Shown piece after piece: positions 1 through 12,017 of a stretch of DNA of 64,000 nt. Under the pieces are notes generated by a model that had not been told where the DNA came from, ran no database searches, and saw only the letters and a program-made list of their open reading frames with translations. The DNA is taken from the NCBI GenBank assembly GCA_022579005.1, contig MU401553.1, positions 62,001-126,000 on the forward strand. Direction: 5' to 3'. The stretch is from Poronia punctata. Lineage: Eukaryota > Ascomycota > Sordariomycetes > Xylariales > Xylariaceae. Each line of letters opens with the position of its first letter. Positions within the stretch are counted from its first letter, which is position 1. The position numbers were made by a program, and so were the translations under genes.

Positions 1-982
1 TCGAAGACGGCCTACATGACTTTTCATGACTTTTCATGACTTCCATGTTCCTCACGTCCTTTGTGATCTTGACGACCTTCGACGTTGCTTCTTACCTTCT
101 CCTCGGTCTATAGGCCGTCTTCTATTGTCTGTCGCCTCTTGTCCAGTATTGCGACTTCATTCGTTTCAGACATCAGGGCTAATGGTACCTTGTGTATAAT
201 ATAATTCATATTTATACTTCTATACATTGCGACTCTTCTCCCGCGTCCAGTCCTCCTGACGCTTACTTGTAGCGCTTGCTTCGAGTATATCGACAGGGAG
301 TTGACCGTACAGGCCTCGAGCAATACGTATTGTCTATTGTTTAACGATATCTCGCCCGCTATACCACGTTACCCGTCGCCGTTGCCTCTTAATATCGCCC
401 CTCTCAGCATCATTTCACACTACGTCATTGTTGATATGATCATTGACCTGACTGCCACCCAATCGCCTCTCCGACTAATCTATAACGATCACGACTATCT
501 CGTGCCCGTTCACCTTCGAGCCTCACCTTGAATGGAAGCCTACCCAGTTCGCCAACACACAATAGCCGAATTTATCACACTCAGCAGCGGCGCTCGCTGG
601 GTTCCTCCTCACCCTCCTCCCCACTTCCTTCCCGGTCATCCGCACGAGAACACTGTTGCGCCTTCCTCCTCTTTGACGGGCACATTAGCTTCCACTGTGT
701 GAAACATCGCTTCCCTCGTCGAGTACTGGGCCTACCATAGAATAAGCTAGCCGATAGCAACTTTCTTGCACATTCGTGTCACCAAGTCTTCGTGTTTCAG
801 CTTCTTGGCTTGCCACCAGAGGAGAACAATCAACGTGTAATAGCTCTAGCCCTGCTAATATTCCGTTGCCCTCCCCTTGCACTCGTCCGTCCATAGTCCC
901 GAGGCTCGTTTCTCATTACCCAATCAATACTGGGGTACCCCTAAAACAGTGCCGTCCGGTTTTGTCAAGGTCACCAACAATT
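1..982. promoter_or_regulatory. Upstream region of the GT2 glycosyltransferase gene
   Basis: There is no credible gene here. The only open frames are short, overlap each other on both strands and show no family resemblance. The stretch presumably holds the promoter and 5' leader of the glycosyltransferase starting at 983. A short direct repeat, TCATGACTTT-like in three copies, lies at about 17-46. The part after 530 is pyrimidine-rich on the + strand, which is common in fungal leaders. No TATA or other site is strong enough to name. Confidence 0.5.
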
Positions 983-2758
983 ATGGATTCCATCCTTAGG
1001 ATTGCGGGGATGTCATTCTCGTATATCGATTTCAGCTTTCTCGCGTCGGCGAGTTTCTGGTGGTTCACTTTTTGGATCTTGTGGTGAGTCCTATTTAGCC
1101 CAAGTAGCAAGCACGAAAACGCCGTGTGATTTGGTGTACCCTGGATTGGGCCATTTCATTGGTCGTTGACCTTGTCCTGCACTCCAGAAGAAGAAATCTG
1201 ACCACCAAGAAATAACAGGGTTCATCGCTACCTGCGCCTCCTCGTCCACACCATCACACATTGGATTTACAAGTCTAAACCTATTCCCGAAAAGCCAACG
1301 TTCACTGCCGACGACGTTACGGTCATTATCCCCACGATCCACAATGTTTTTGAAGAGTTGCGCCCCTCGTTGGAGAGCATTCTCGCTTGCAGACCGGCCG
1401 AGCTGATCCTTGTCACGACAGTGGACAAGCATGTGGGGCTCGAGAAGCTTGCCAAGAGTCTGTCTACCCCAAACGTTCGTGTGCTCTTCACCCCAATTGC
1501 CAATAAGCGCCTACAAGTCTGTGAAGCGTTGCCCAAGGTGAGGACGGCCATCACCATTATGGCCGATGACGATGTTACATGGCCTTCCACGCTCCTGCCC
1601 TGGATTCTGGCTCCCTTTGAAGATCCCAAGATGGGAGGTGTTGGGACTTGTCAGCGGGTCCGTCGTGAGCCAGGTGCTCCTTGGTCCACCCAGATCTGGA
1701 ACTGGCTAGGAGCGGCTTACATCGAGCGGCGCAACTTTGAAATCTCGGCAACACACAATATCGACGGCGGGACCTCGTGCATGTCTGGCCGAACTGGTGC
1801 TTATCGTTCACAAATCCTGTCTAGCTATGACTTTCTGGACGGTTTCAAAAATGAACGCTGGCGGGATTATATCCTCAATGCTGACGACGACAATTTCGTC
1901 ACCCGTTGGTTGGTCAATAACCAGTGGAAGACCTGGATCCAGTACGAACCCGAGTGTGAGATTGAGACGACCCTGGAGAACAGTTACAAGTTCCTCTACC
2001 AATGTTCCCGGTGGTCACGTAGCAATTGGCGCAGCAATTACACCAGCTTTATCCGCGAGCGATATGTACTCACGTAAGTGCTTATGCTTCTCCTCTTACC
2101 CACTTATCTAGACTCCCACGGGTAAGGGGCGCCGCGACTAAAGGACTTAAACTGATCATGTCTTGGACCTAGTCAACAACCATGGTGCTCCTATGCCTTG
2201 CACTTTGCGACCTTTACGTCTCTTGCATTTGTTGTCGATCCTCTCCTGCTAGCTTCGTTCTGGTGGGGAACAGAAGGATGGGAGATGGATACTCGTCGAC
2301 GTCTGTTCTGGTCACAGTTCATCTTCATGTTCGCGTATACTAAAGTCGTCAAGTTGATCGGCCTATTCCGGAAACAACCAAGCGACATCATCTTCTTACC
2401 TGTCTCCATAATTTTTGGCTACTTTCATGGCCTCATCAAGCTTTACGCGCTCTTCACTCTTAATATGGTATGGTTGATGACGGCCTCTGCATCTTGTTCC
2501 GTTTGCTGACTTGACTTTTCAACATAGACTTCTTGGGGTAGCCGACCTGACGGTGATACCAACGACGCCCTTCGTATGTCACGGCGTCCGCGCAGGAGCG
2601 ACAGCATCGCGACACCCCTGCCGCGCCCCGACGATCTGGATCGTCTAATCAATCATCGAGCGCGCAACCTCCCCGGCGCCCTGTCGGAAAAGGGGGCAGT
2701 CGGACAGCCGTCCATGGGCATGCCGACGATTGCCATGGTCGCTGGATATGGTCGATAA
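983..2758 (+). CDS. GT2: GT2-family membrane glycosyltransferase (Cps1/fungal GT2 type), four exons
   Basis: Proposed exons are 983-1083, 1219-2073, 2173-2467 and 2528-2758, giving 493 residues. Introns have GTGAGT, GTAAGT and GTATGG donors and cag/ctag/atag acceptors, and the frame stays open throughout. A hydrophobic segment lies at about residues 12-34. Then follows a GT-A catalytic domain with ADDDVTW (Asp150-152), NADDDNF (Asp256-258) and QCSRW (295-299), which match the D..DxD..Q(Q/R)xRW signature of processive family 2 transferases such as chitin and hyaluronan synthases. Several membrane helices follow at about 320-430, then a short basic tail. By family knowledge this resembles fungal Cps1-like GT2 proteins, needed in Zymoseptoria and Fusarium for hyphal growth on solid surfaces. 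The polymer made is not known for certain. The start MDSILRIAG is chosen because the family begins with a short leader before the first helix. The gene stands alone, with 12 kb of gene-free DNA downstream. Confidence 0.88.
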
Positions 2759-3230
2759 AGCGGCGCAGGGCTTTCTGCGCAGGCGCCAAGTTTCTTACGT
2801 TGCTTTCGCCCTGCTGGGAATGCATGTGGACGGGACGAGAACACGAATTTATGATTCTCACGACTGATGGCCTTGTCATCTTGATGCATAGTTTGATTCC
2901 CTCATCTCGGTATCGGAAAAGGAAAAACGGAACTTTTCCCGGGATTTAAAAATTACGATGGATCTGCTCTAGTCGCCAAACGGGCTTCACACATGATGCG
3001 ATAACGATCTGGAAACCAAAGAAAAGGGGAAAAGATTACGAAAAAAATGTCGAAGGAGGGACGGCGATCTCTTCTTCTCGACGGTCACGGAAGGGCGCCG
3101 GCAAGGGAGGTAAAATCGATTCCTAATGATGGTATGGATTATAATGGGAGGCTATCTCGGAGTTCAAGCATGATTCGGGCAGTGATCCAATATCTTGGAA
3201 ATGGCTGATATTAATCTTATTTTGGAACCA

Positions 3231-3269
3231 ACACGTGATCAGGACACGTGATCGGAACACGTGATCGGG
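3231..3269. repeat. Three tandem 13-bp units each carrying CACGTG
   Basis: Three perfectly phased 13-bp copies begin ACACGTGATC and differ only in the last three bases (AGG, GGA, GGG). Each holds the palindrome CACGTG, the E-box core recognised by fungal bHLH factors of the Pho4/NUC-1, Cbf1 and SREBP types. It lies 470 bp past the stop of the GT2 gene, with no start codon of a credible gene nearby, so its target, if any, is unknown. Confidence 0.6.
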
Positions 3270-6200
3270 AGTATCTGTTCTATTTCGATTCAAGGGGAAC
3301 TACGGGACCACCAAAGGCAGACAAATTGTCATGGGCAAAAAGGGGCGGAACACAAGGTCCAAACCAGCAGGGAGTCGGTCTTTGAACGAATTAAACAGCG
3401 CGGGTGGCATTTCTGTTGGTATTATCTTCTGCCTCTTCGTTTTCTAGACCTAGGTAGAGAGAAAAGCAGTAATAATTCAGAAAAACCGCCCCGGTCTTGG
3501 CCGGAGGGGAATTACATGACAGAGGATGACTTGTTGCCAATTCCATGGAGCGCAGGGGTCGTGTTACAAATGTGCCATACCAGATAGTAGGGACATCCAG
3601 ATTTCATACATATCCAAGTACCATGGCAGTGCGGGCAGCGGCATATGCCGTTTATTGTTTTGGCCAGTGAAAATGAGATTCTCTTGCCTTGTTGGCCTAG
3701 AGAGTTACGAGTATCGTCCGGCAACCGGGTAGATGTAGCTTTGGCATACTGGTTGCACAGCATATGTTGTACGCCCCCAACCGTCCCCCTTTGTTCCAAT
3801 GCCGGGCCACCCCCTTTTCATCCTTCCCCGTTTTTATTTACACGCACATTGGCCGGCCCCCACCCCCATGGGCAGTACATACTGAGACGGGAGACAAGAC
3901 GAGGCGTTCCAGACAAATCTGTCGACCCGGTCGGACGGATTCTACTTTGAACAAGGTATAGCGGGAGGCGATGTGTTAGCTTTCTAATGTAAGGAATCAG
4001 GTTAGAATATTCCCCATGATTGATTGTCCCTTGCTTTCCTTATTATATAAATTTTTTTCTTTTTCTTTTATCCAAGCTAAATTCCGAAAATCAAATCGTT
4101 TGATGATATTTGCCATATAGGTCGCCGTCAGGTACTAATTTAACCTAGGTCGTTTACTAATCAGGCCATATCCCATTTTCCAATTCCAACAAGTTCCGTT
4201 TCCCGGAGCCGCAGAGACGCAGACGCGGACGCGGGACGGCGGAACGCGCCATGTCACCTAGTGACGCAATATATTTACTCACCATGCATACTGTATGTTG
4301 TTAGTCTAGACAGGGCCAAGGGGGCGATCCAACCCAATCCAAGTTATGGCAAGGCGGAGGGAAAACCGTTCCCGGTGCGTTTTGCTTGCTACGTTGCTTA
4401 TACTTGAACGTTTCGTGTACGTGTAGAAAGGTATGGTCAATGTAAATGGCTATAACGTGCCTTAGATTAGTGATTCTGGGCAATTGGCTCGGAGGGGTCC
4501 CGCTTCGATATGTGGACTGACGTAGTGCATATATTATTGTTACTGTTGGTTTTTGCAAGTTGTTGTTGTTGATGACGATGATGATGTTTTGGTTAGGAAT
4601 GCTCGATTTGGGTCGGAGGTTGGTGTGATTGTTTGTATTCGGCCTACTCGTAGTTTTAATTGTTTGAACCGGAGCGGGATCCAACGGTCCACGGTAGCCC
4701 TACGTCCACGGAGACCGAAGGATGATAATAGAAAAAGAGACACTGTATATGAATGGTATAGATACTCATATCCCGTTTAGATTTATCTCAATTTAATCAA
4801 TTTAGGGCTGCTGCTCTTGTTCTTCCATGGACCTTTTTGCTATGAATTTGAAGAACCATGAAAATGTGTGCTTAGTCAAGACTAATACGGCATTCAATGC
4901 CAAGACTGTAGGTGTACCTACTCGTAACGTGGGTTATAACCAGCATAGACGGTGTTTACTTGATTCTTAAAATTTACGTGTACAGATACGTATTAATAGA
5001 GAGACATATAGGTATTGTACACTACATTACCATAGAGAGTAAGCCTAAAGATAGTATTTACCTGTACTCGACTTTTCCTTCCTTGTGCGACGCGTCCAAT
5101 CCAACGCTTACCCCGATGCAAGATCACTTGCATGAGAGCAAGGCAAGCCCCCCAGTACCGATCCTGCAGCCCTTTTTTCTTTTTCTTCTTTCTCAATGCA
5201 GCCAACCTGACCAGCCAACTATCCATCCATAATCCATCCCTCAAAAAATTCCAATAATACCTAATCAAGCAACATGTTGGATGCATTACCTACCCTCCAT
5301 TCCCATGCAAGTAAGCTGTACCTACCTACTTGCTCGTACCTCTATCTAACCGTGCCGTCCCCGTGCATGCTACCTGTATTCGGTACCCCGAGAAGTAGAT
5401 TCTGGTAAAGTACCTAATTACATACTTGATTATTGTGTTACCTGTCACTTTTTCGAGTGCCATCCCGTCCGACGCCACAGCTCGTGTTGGGATATGTCGA
5501 CCAAGACTGGGATTCTGATGGATCGTAAAAAATGTGTTCTGCAATGGTGAGCAAACAAAACGGTGATATGATTGAAAAAGACGTGTTTTTTTTTTCCAAG
5601 TCCCTGTTTTCTTGGCCTTTTATTCTAGCGCCTTAGGAAGTCCGAAGACACGCACATGCAGAGCGTTGATGGGAGAAAGAAGTAGGTAACTACAAATCCG
5701 GCATTTACGCTGAGTGCCTAAGGTAGGTAACGAACACTTTTATGGCCGCCGTTCTATGTCTACCAGGAGGTGACACCAGTGAGTCTAGGTGATCTGTCTG
5801 GGGCAGTACGATACCGGCTTTGCAGAACACAACATTGAACCGACGACGCCTGTCTGAATTACATGTAGGTATGTTATGTTGCAGCACATACACGAAAAAC
5901 TGGCCCCACAAAGCAAGGAGAAGTGCAGGTCGACTGACAAGATCCATCTTTTAATGTAATCTACGTGTAGGGTAGATAGATGTGTGAGATCTACGCGTAA
6001 AGTCTAGAACTTCCTAGACAGGTAGCACTAGCCAAACCAACCCGCCATGCTTTTTTAGACTAGAAACCTTGATTAAGCGTACATTGGCAATGCAGGGCCA
6101 AAATGAAAAAACTGGAGGTTGGCTAGAAAACGAAAAGAATTTCCCGAGGACGAACCGAAAGCGCGCCAATTCTGTTTCCCAAGACGCTAAGGCCTATACC

Positions 6201-7581
6201 CCCTCGTTTATAACTCGTATATTATTACTCTCATTATGTCTTTTTGCATACCTATTTGCCTATCTACGTTCAAGTATCTCCGATCTGTGAGCAAAAAATG
6301 GGGTAAAGGGAGCTAGTTAGATGGGCCAGTTGTCTAAATATCGCCGAAGACACAGACGGGAAAAGGGAACTAACCTAGGTATTTCGGATAATGCTGCTAA
6401 CCTAGGTAGATCTGTTTGTAATTGGGTTGTTATTTTACCTGCTTAACTTCCTGATAGACTAGATAGAACTGCAAGTATAGACGGAGACAGATCTACCTAG
6501 TATTCGTCATGTTCGCGAGATGTTCGGTCGATCGCGAAAGGGTGACATCGAAAAAAAAGTCGGAACCGGATTGGTCAATTCATCTCCTCCCCCGCCTCTC
6601 TCTCCAATTTGCTCCTCACTCGGCCCCGACCATAACCCACCCCAGTCTATATAACAACATTTATAAGAGGTTATTATCTAGGTAGTAATCGAACCCTGAC
6701 GGACGCACTCACCCCCGGACATGTACGAGCGGCGCACAACATAGAGACTGCCTAGTCTAAGCACTAAAGACTGAAGGTGCTGACTGACTTTAGTCTAATG
6801 GAACTAATTACCTTATAACAGCATACAGTGCCCGCGGTTATACCTAATCAACTTGCAGCCGGTCGTTCGAGTTTCAACCTGTGGTGTGCGAGGTGAAAGG
6901 GAGGTTCCTCCAACTTCCAACCTCATGTACCTAGTCTAGGGACTGGTGGACCGAATCGATTACCTGTTCGTTCGGAGCCACGAAGGGTCGAGGAAGGAGC
7001 GGCCCTACTACATCATACATGTACCTAACACACATAACGCAGCACGTTTTAGAAACCGGCCGATCAACAGTCTACATGAACGTCCTAGGATCAGGATTGA
7101 TTTAATAACATCCGGCCTACCTTGGTAAGGGTCGTTTGTCGTACCTACTCTTCTCCGGATACGTACCGGCCAAAGGTGGCACGATGACGCCGTGGTGAAT
7201 CCCTCACCTACATCTACACGTACATGCTCGATCGAGTTTAAGCATAAGGTGGTGCGTTGAGCCGCATGCAGTTGGTATTACGTTGAGTAATATGCATAGG
7301 GTAGGTACCTACCTATAGAGACGTTAAAGCTACAACATACTATTGTTAGTTTGATTTATGATTTGCGAAATGGAACTTTTGCTAACATAAAACATCCGGG
7401 ACATAAAATTAGTCATCACTTACATGTATATAATCTAACTTAACCTAGAGTAGAATCACTAATGTGCTCCCTTAATGCGAAATATAGCCTATTATCCAGA
7501 ATACGTAAGAGATATGAGGTTATTCCGCATTGAAACTTGCATCCATACATGCATCATGGACCCTGTGGCACGCGAACGAGT

Positions 7582-7599
7582 CCCCCCCCCCCCCCCCCC
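7582..7599. repeat. Homopolymer of 18 C
   Basis: This is an uninterrupted run of 18 cytosines in the gene-poor region. Such a run is prone to slippage and sequencing error and could form G-quadruplex-like structures on the other strand. No gene is attached to it. Confidence 0.9.
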
Positions 7600-10500
7600 T
7601 TTAAACTTGCCGCTTGACCGCATCCTGTCGGACCTGCGTCTAAGGGGGGCTACACGACTTGATTTTCATTACCAACAAGCAACGTGACTTGTGTAATGCT
7701 AATGCTCAGCGATCGAATGATTATCGTGCGGTATAAGTCGTTTCGCTATTCAACAATCAAGATTGATATATACCCTCCTCCCCGCCCTAGCTGAACAGTC
7801 TTCGGTGTTCGCTCTCATCGAACTAGGCTACCTAGGGCCAAGTAAGTAATCATGTACAACACCAAGAATGCATCTAATCGATGTACAAGATATATGTAAG
7901 TCGACAAATGCGGCGAAAGGTGGCGGGGTCCGAGTTAGGTTTGTATGAAATCATGGCGATAGTTTCGTCTCACGTTCACGTCTTGGAAACAGGCAACGCC
8001 AAACAAAAGTTCCAAGATCTCAATCCCCGGGCCCCGGCCAAGTTCATCTAGATAGGTAGACGAACAATTCGACGAACGACCTTGCATCCATGATCCATTC
8101 ATCATGCAAGCCATGGCGATCTAATAGTCTAAAATCAACTACCGGGTTGACTACTTAAGTGAGTAGGTACTTTTTACCTACCTAACCTACTGCTGTTAAA
8201 AAGCCTCACAGTGTGGTCACAAAACAAAACCAGACGGTGGAGGGTCCTTTATAGGTACAAGTTGTGGATAGGGAATTAGATCAGATCCCGTCGATTGTAA
8301 CGTTTTACTATATACTACTTGTATCTGCGTTAGCAGGTTAAAGTTAGCTGCAGGATTGTGGGAATGATGGGCCGTTGATAAGAAATTCAATTCGAAAAGA
8401 TGGTTTTAAGAAAAATGTAAATGTAGACTAAAACATGATGTACATGTAGGTTTAGGTGCATGCACGTAGATGTCGCGCTTTTTGAGATGGAGCAGGATCG
8501 ACTTGACGTGGCTGATCCTACTAAGCTAGGTTAGGCGTATACTATGACGCTCCGGCAAAGAGTACACGTACATACAAGTACACGTAGCACGTATATCAGT
8601 TATAAATGTTTAGTCGTGGACAGGGGACTGAATTCAGGTGTGTAGTTACTGTATATTACTCCTTGATTTTTTTTTTTTTTTGTCATCGTGGCTGGTATCA
8701 CCAAAAACGTACATCGAAATGAGGTCGTACCAGGGCGGCCGGTGATGTATTACTACAGTATGCATAGGACGTCTTTATGATCGCTCCCTGGATATATGTC
8801 AGGTATTTAGGTATGTAGTTAATCTCATTTGTAACCTATCTAGGCATGTATAAGCAGAGTACCGGTAGGTATCTACTTGTAGTATTTCCAAGGCCGGCAT
8901 TATCATAGAGCCTACCTACTTATTTAGTCTAGCTTTTTATCCGTCTTAAAGTTCAAATTCAAAAGGCAGGCATACGGATTATACGTCAGAGAAAGGAACT
9001 TTTACGCCGCTTAATAAAAGAGTATGGGTATTATTAATCATGTTCACTTACATGATAGATAGATAATCACTCGACAATAGAGATCGTGATGGATGACGAT
9101 GCAACGAAACAATGCAGGAAAATGTTTAGGGTGTCCTCCTCTCGCTGCTAGTGCCTAGCGCTAATGTAATGCACGACATTTTCGAAAAGGAACTAACTAA
9201 CAGCATTTCAACAAAATACCTACCTTACACGTACATATTTAGACGGTCCAATCGTCAAGGCTTCTATCTACGAGACTACGGCCACATCTTTTACCTAAAG
9301 CTGTTCTTTACATGTAGTCTAGGTAGTAGTAAACCTACTTTTGGGGTATGACAGAAAGCAACATTGGATTGCAACCGTCTTTCCCCCGTCTTCCCTTTTT
9401 GGGGCCATCTTCAAGATATGACATATCGGAGCTCATTTCTTCTTTGCTTTTTGCCCTCCCCTTCTCTTTTACGGTATTTGATCTTCAGGGGTTTCATGCC
9501 GTTACTTACATCATGTTGGATGTACGTGCGTTGTGAAGCTGTATGTGCGCGATTCATTCTCTGTATGTATATTTACTTTTCCCACTCTCGGGAAGTAGAT
9601 TACTTGGTAGATTACTTGGTAGAAGCCGCGGGGCCGGGGGGTGTGGTCCGTGGAAAGCCCTGCCGATATTTAAATATCGATCTACTTTGTATATTTCTAC
9701 TGCGCGAAGACACATACTACTTACCTTATATGTAGAATTTAAATACCTTACCCTTCATATTCACTTCTCTAATGTCTAACATGCCCATCTACATTCCGCA
9801 GGCCGCGTTGGAAGTTCCTACTTAAAGGTACCTACCTAGCATGAACTTTCCTCATAGAACCGCGGGCGCATGCGGCATCCCTATATGGCCCCGATTGGCC
9901 GTGCAGGCGAGTGAAGAAGGAACAGTATGCGACTTTTCATGAAATACCTGTACTTTCTCCCCCTAGATTAACGCAAACCAAGTAGCGACCTTTTTTCATG
10001 CATAAGTGTGTAGACAGATACGTCAGTGATTGTAGGTATGAGACTATAAACAGCATTCAATTGTCGCCTAGGTTGGTGGCGTCGCGTTTCTGAATACCAA
10101 TGGCTGTATAAATCACTAGGTACGCCTATCTAATACCGTGAGGGTGTACATTACCTATTCCAAATCAAGAAACCAAGCAAGCGCTTGGCTCGATCTCTGT
10201 GCCTCTCGCTGATTTCTTAAACTCAACATCTCCATTAACCGTTGAATCTTTGGTTTGTTATACCAAGCCTCCTAGTTGGAATCTTAAAAACGGACCCCCC
10301 TATCAAGGACTCGAAGGCCAAGTTGCCGTAGGCAGGTAATACACGGGGACGATACCTACTTAGGCTACTATACATGTAGAGTACTACTCCCTTTACCATA
10401 TGTATAGAGCAACAAGTTAGATGTGCTAATATAGAGCTGACGATATGCAACTACGAGTGTAAAACCACATCTAGGCCCCCCAAGCTCAACGACTACTGCG

Positions 10501-11675
10501 CCAACTATTATAGTGTAAGATGGTCGCGAACCGGCATATAGGCTAGGCAGTCAGACGCTTGAAGATGCCCCATGATGAAATCAAGTGAAGTGTATCTTGT
10601 GGAAAGCTCTATCCGAGTATGCGTCAGCTCCAAGATATCAAGATCTTGATCGTATAGTTTAAGGCTTCGGTGGGGACTTTGGTACTGAGCTTGATACACA
10701 TGCCCTTCCCCCTGTTACTTACTGTAAGTAATGAATTGCCCAGGTTTGATAGTCTATCTACTATCTCACCTAGCGATTTACCAAGCTAATATAGATATAC
10801 CTGAATAGGTATTACTCATATGGCTATTATCAGATTTGGAGATATGAAACTAATATATGACCAGTGTTGTAAATCCGACACACCCCTCCTCTTTTCCCCT
10901 CCCCCTCTATATTAGTTCAGATTAGTTCATCAACCCCCCCCCCTCCTAAGGCTCGGCATATACACGCACTTGCGTATAATATCCCGTTCCAAGATTTCCC
11001 ACCAAGCCGCAATACCCCGGATCTACAGACGATCGGACTATTATTTTAATTAATCAAGGGTTTCATAGGCATCGACCTAATCATCAATAGATAGTCTTGT
11101 CTAGGTTAAGGGAGGAAGACGGATTTATTATCGTTAGGTTAGGTGTAGGTACTAGGTAGGTATTCCCCATACACACACCCCACCATAAGGTAATGTAGCA
11201 AGCGCCCTTTACCCCGCCAAATCCTCTCTAACCTAACCTCCACGTCTTGGGTCCTGTCTCAAACACGATATCTATGTCTACTGCTTCATCTATCTGGCCT
11301 TCCTATCTTTTATTTCCTGGCATACTCGTGTTTTGGCCAATGAGTTAAATGAGGGATGGAAAACTTACAGACAACAAAACCACTCGCAATTACTTCCGGT
11401 TCTCTATCTCTATCTCTCTCTCTCTCCTTCCCCCCCGTCGTGTCCTACGTCCGCGTCCGGGATTTTTATCCCCTAGGTACATTCTTTTATGTTAGTAGAT
11501 CTCGTTAGACCCTGGATAATCTTTGGGGACCATGTCCTTTTTTTACAAGCTCTTTTTGACTAGGTAGGTAGACGTTTTAGACGTGTTACGCCTGGGTTTA
11601 CTAGGTACTGTTTTCTCCATACGACGTCATTGGTACTATCTATGTACATACCTAACATAAGCAACAGCAAGAAAA

Positions 11676-11700
11676 ATATATATATATATATATATATATA
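11676..11700. repeat. (AT)n microsatellite
   Basis: About 12 AT units follow an A-rich stretch. It is an easily unwound, cruciform-capable simple repeat, lying 145 bp before the GCGCAT run. Confidence 0.9.
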
Positions 11701-11843
11701 TTTATCTTTTCCCGCTTACTTTAAAAGTGTATATACTTTACTTGCATGTGTCTCCAGATTTATCAGAACGTGAGAATGGCTTTTTTTTTTCTTTCTTGAT
11801 TTCCCGTTCCCGGAAATGAAAACTGGCGTGTGTGGAACCGGTT

Positions 11844-11872
11844 TACGCGCATGCGCATGCGCATGCGCATGT
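11844..11872. repeat. Perfect alternating purine-pyrimidine run (GCGCAT repeat)
   Basis: About four GCGCAT units sit in a 29-bp stretch that alternates purine and pyrimidine without a break, the classic Z-DNA-prone pattern. It is also self-complementary. It lies between an (AT)n and a (GA)n tract. Confidence 0.85.
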
Positions 11873-11985
11873 CTGGCTGTCTGCAAGGCGCTCGTTTTGG
11901 GTTCATGGGGGGATTTTAATTTGATTGATTATGTTTTAGGTTAGTATGTATAGATGCTTCTCGGGATATGTAAATATGGGCTTTT

Positions 11986-12017
<32 letters not shown>
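11986..12017. repeat. (GA)n microsatellite
   Basis: A GA tract of about 32 bp carries one interruption (AAAG). A CT tract of the opposite sense lies at about 11406-11426 in the same intergenic region. Confidence 0.85.

Noticed and set aside
4301..4684. 127-codon open frame on the minus strand in the gene-poor region
   Set aside because: Asn/Ile/Val runs come from simple repeats, there is no domain and the opposite strand is equally open.
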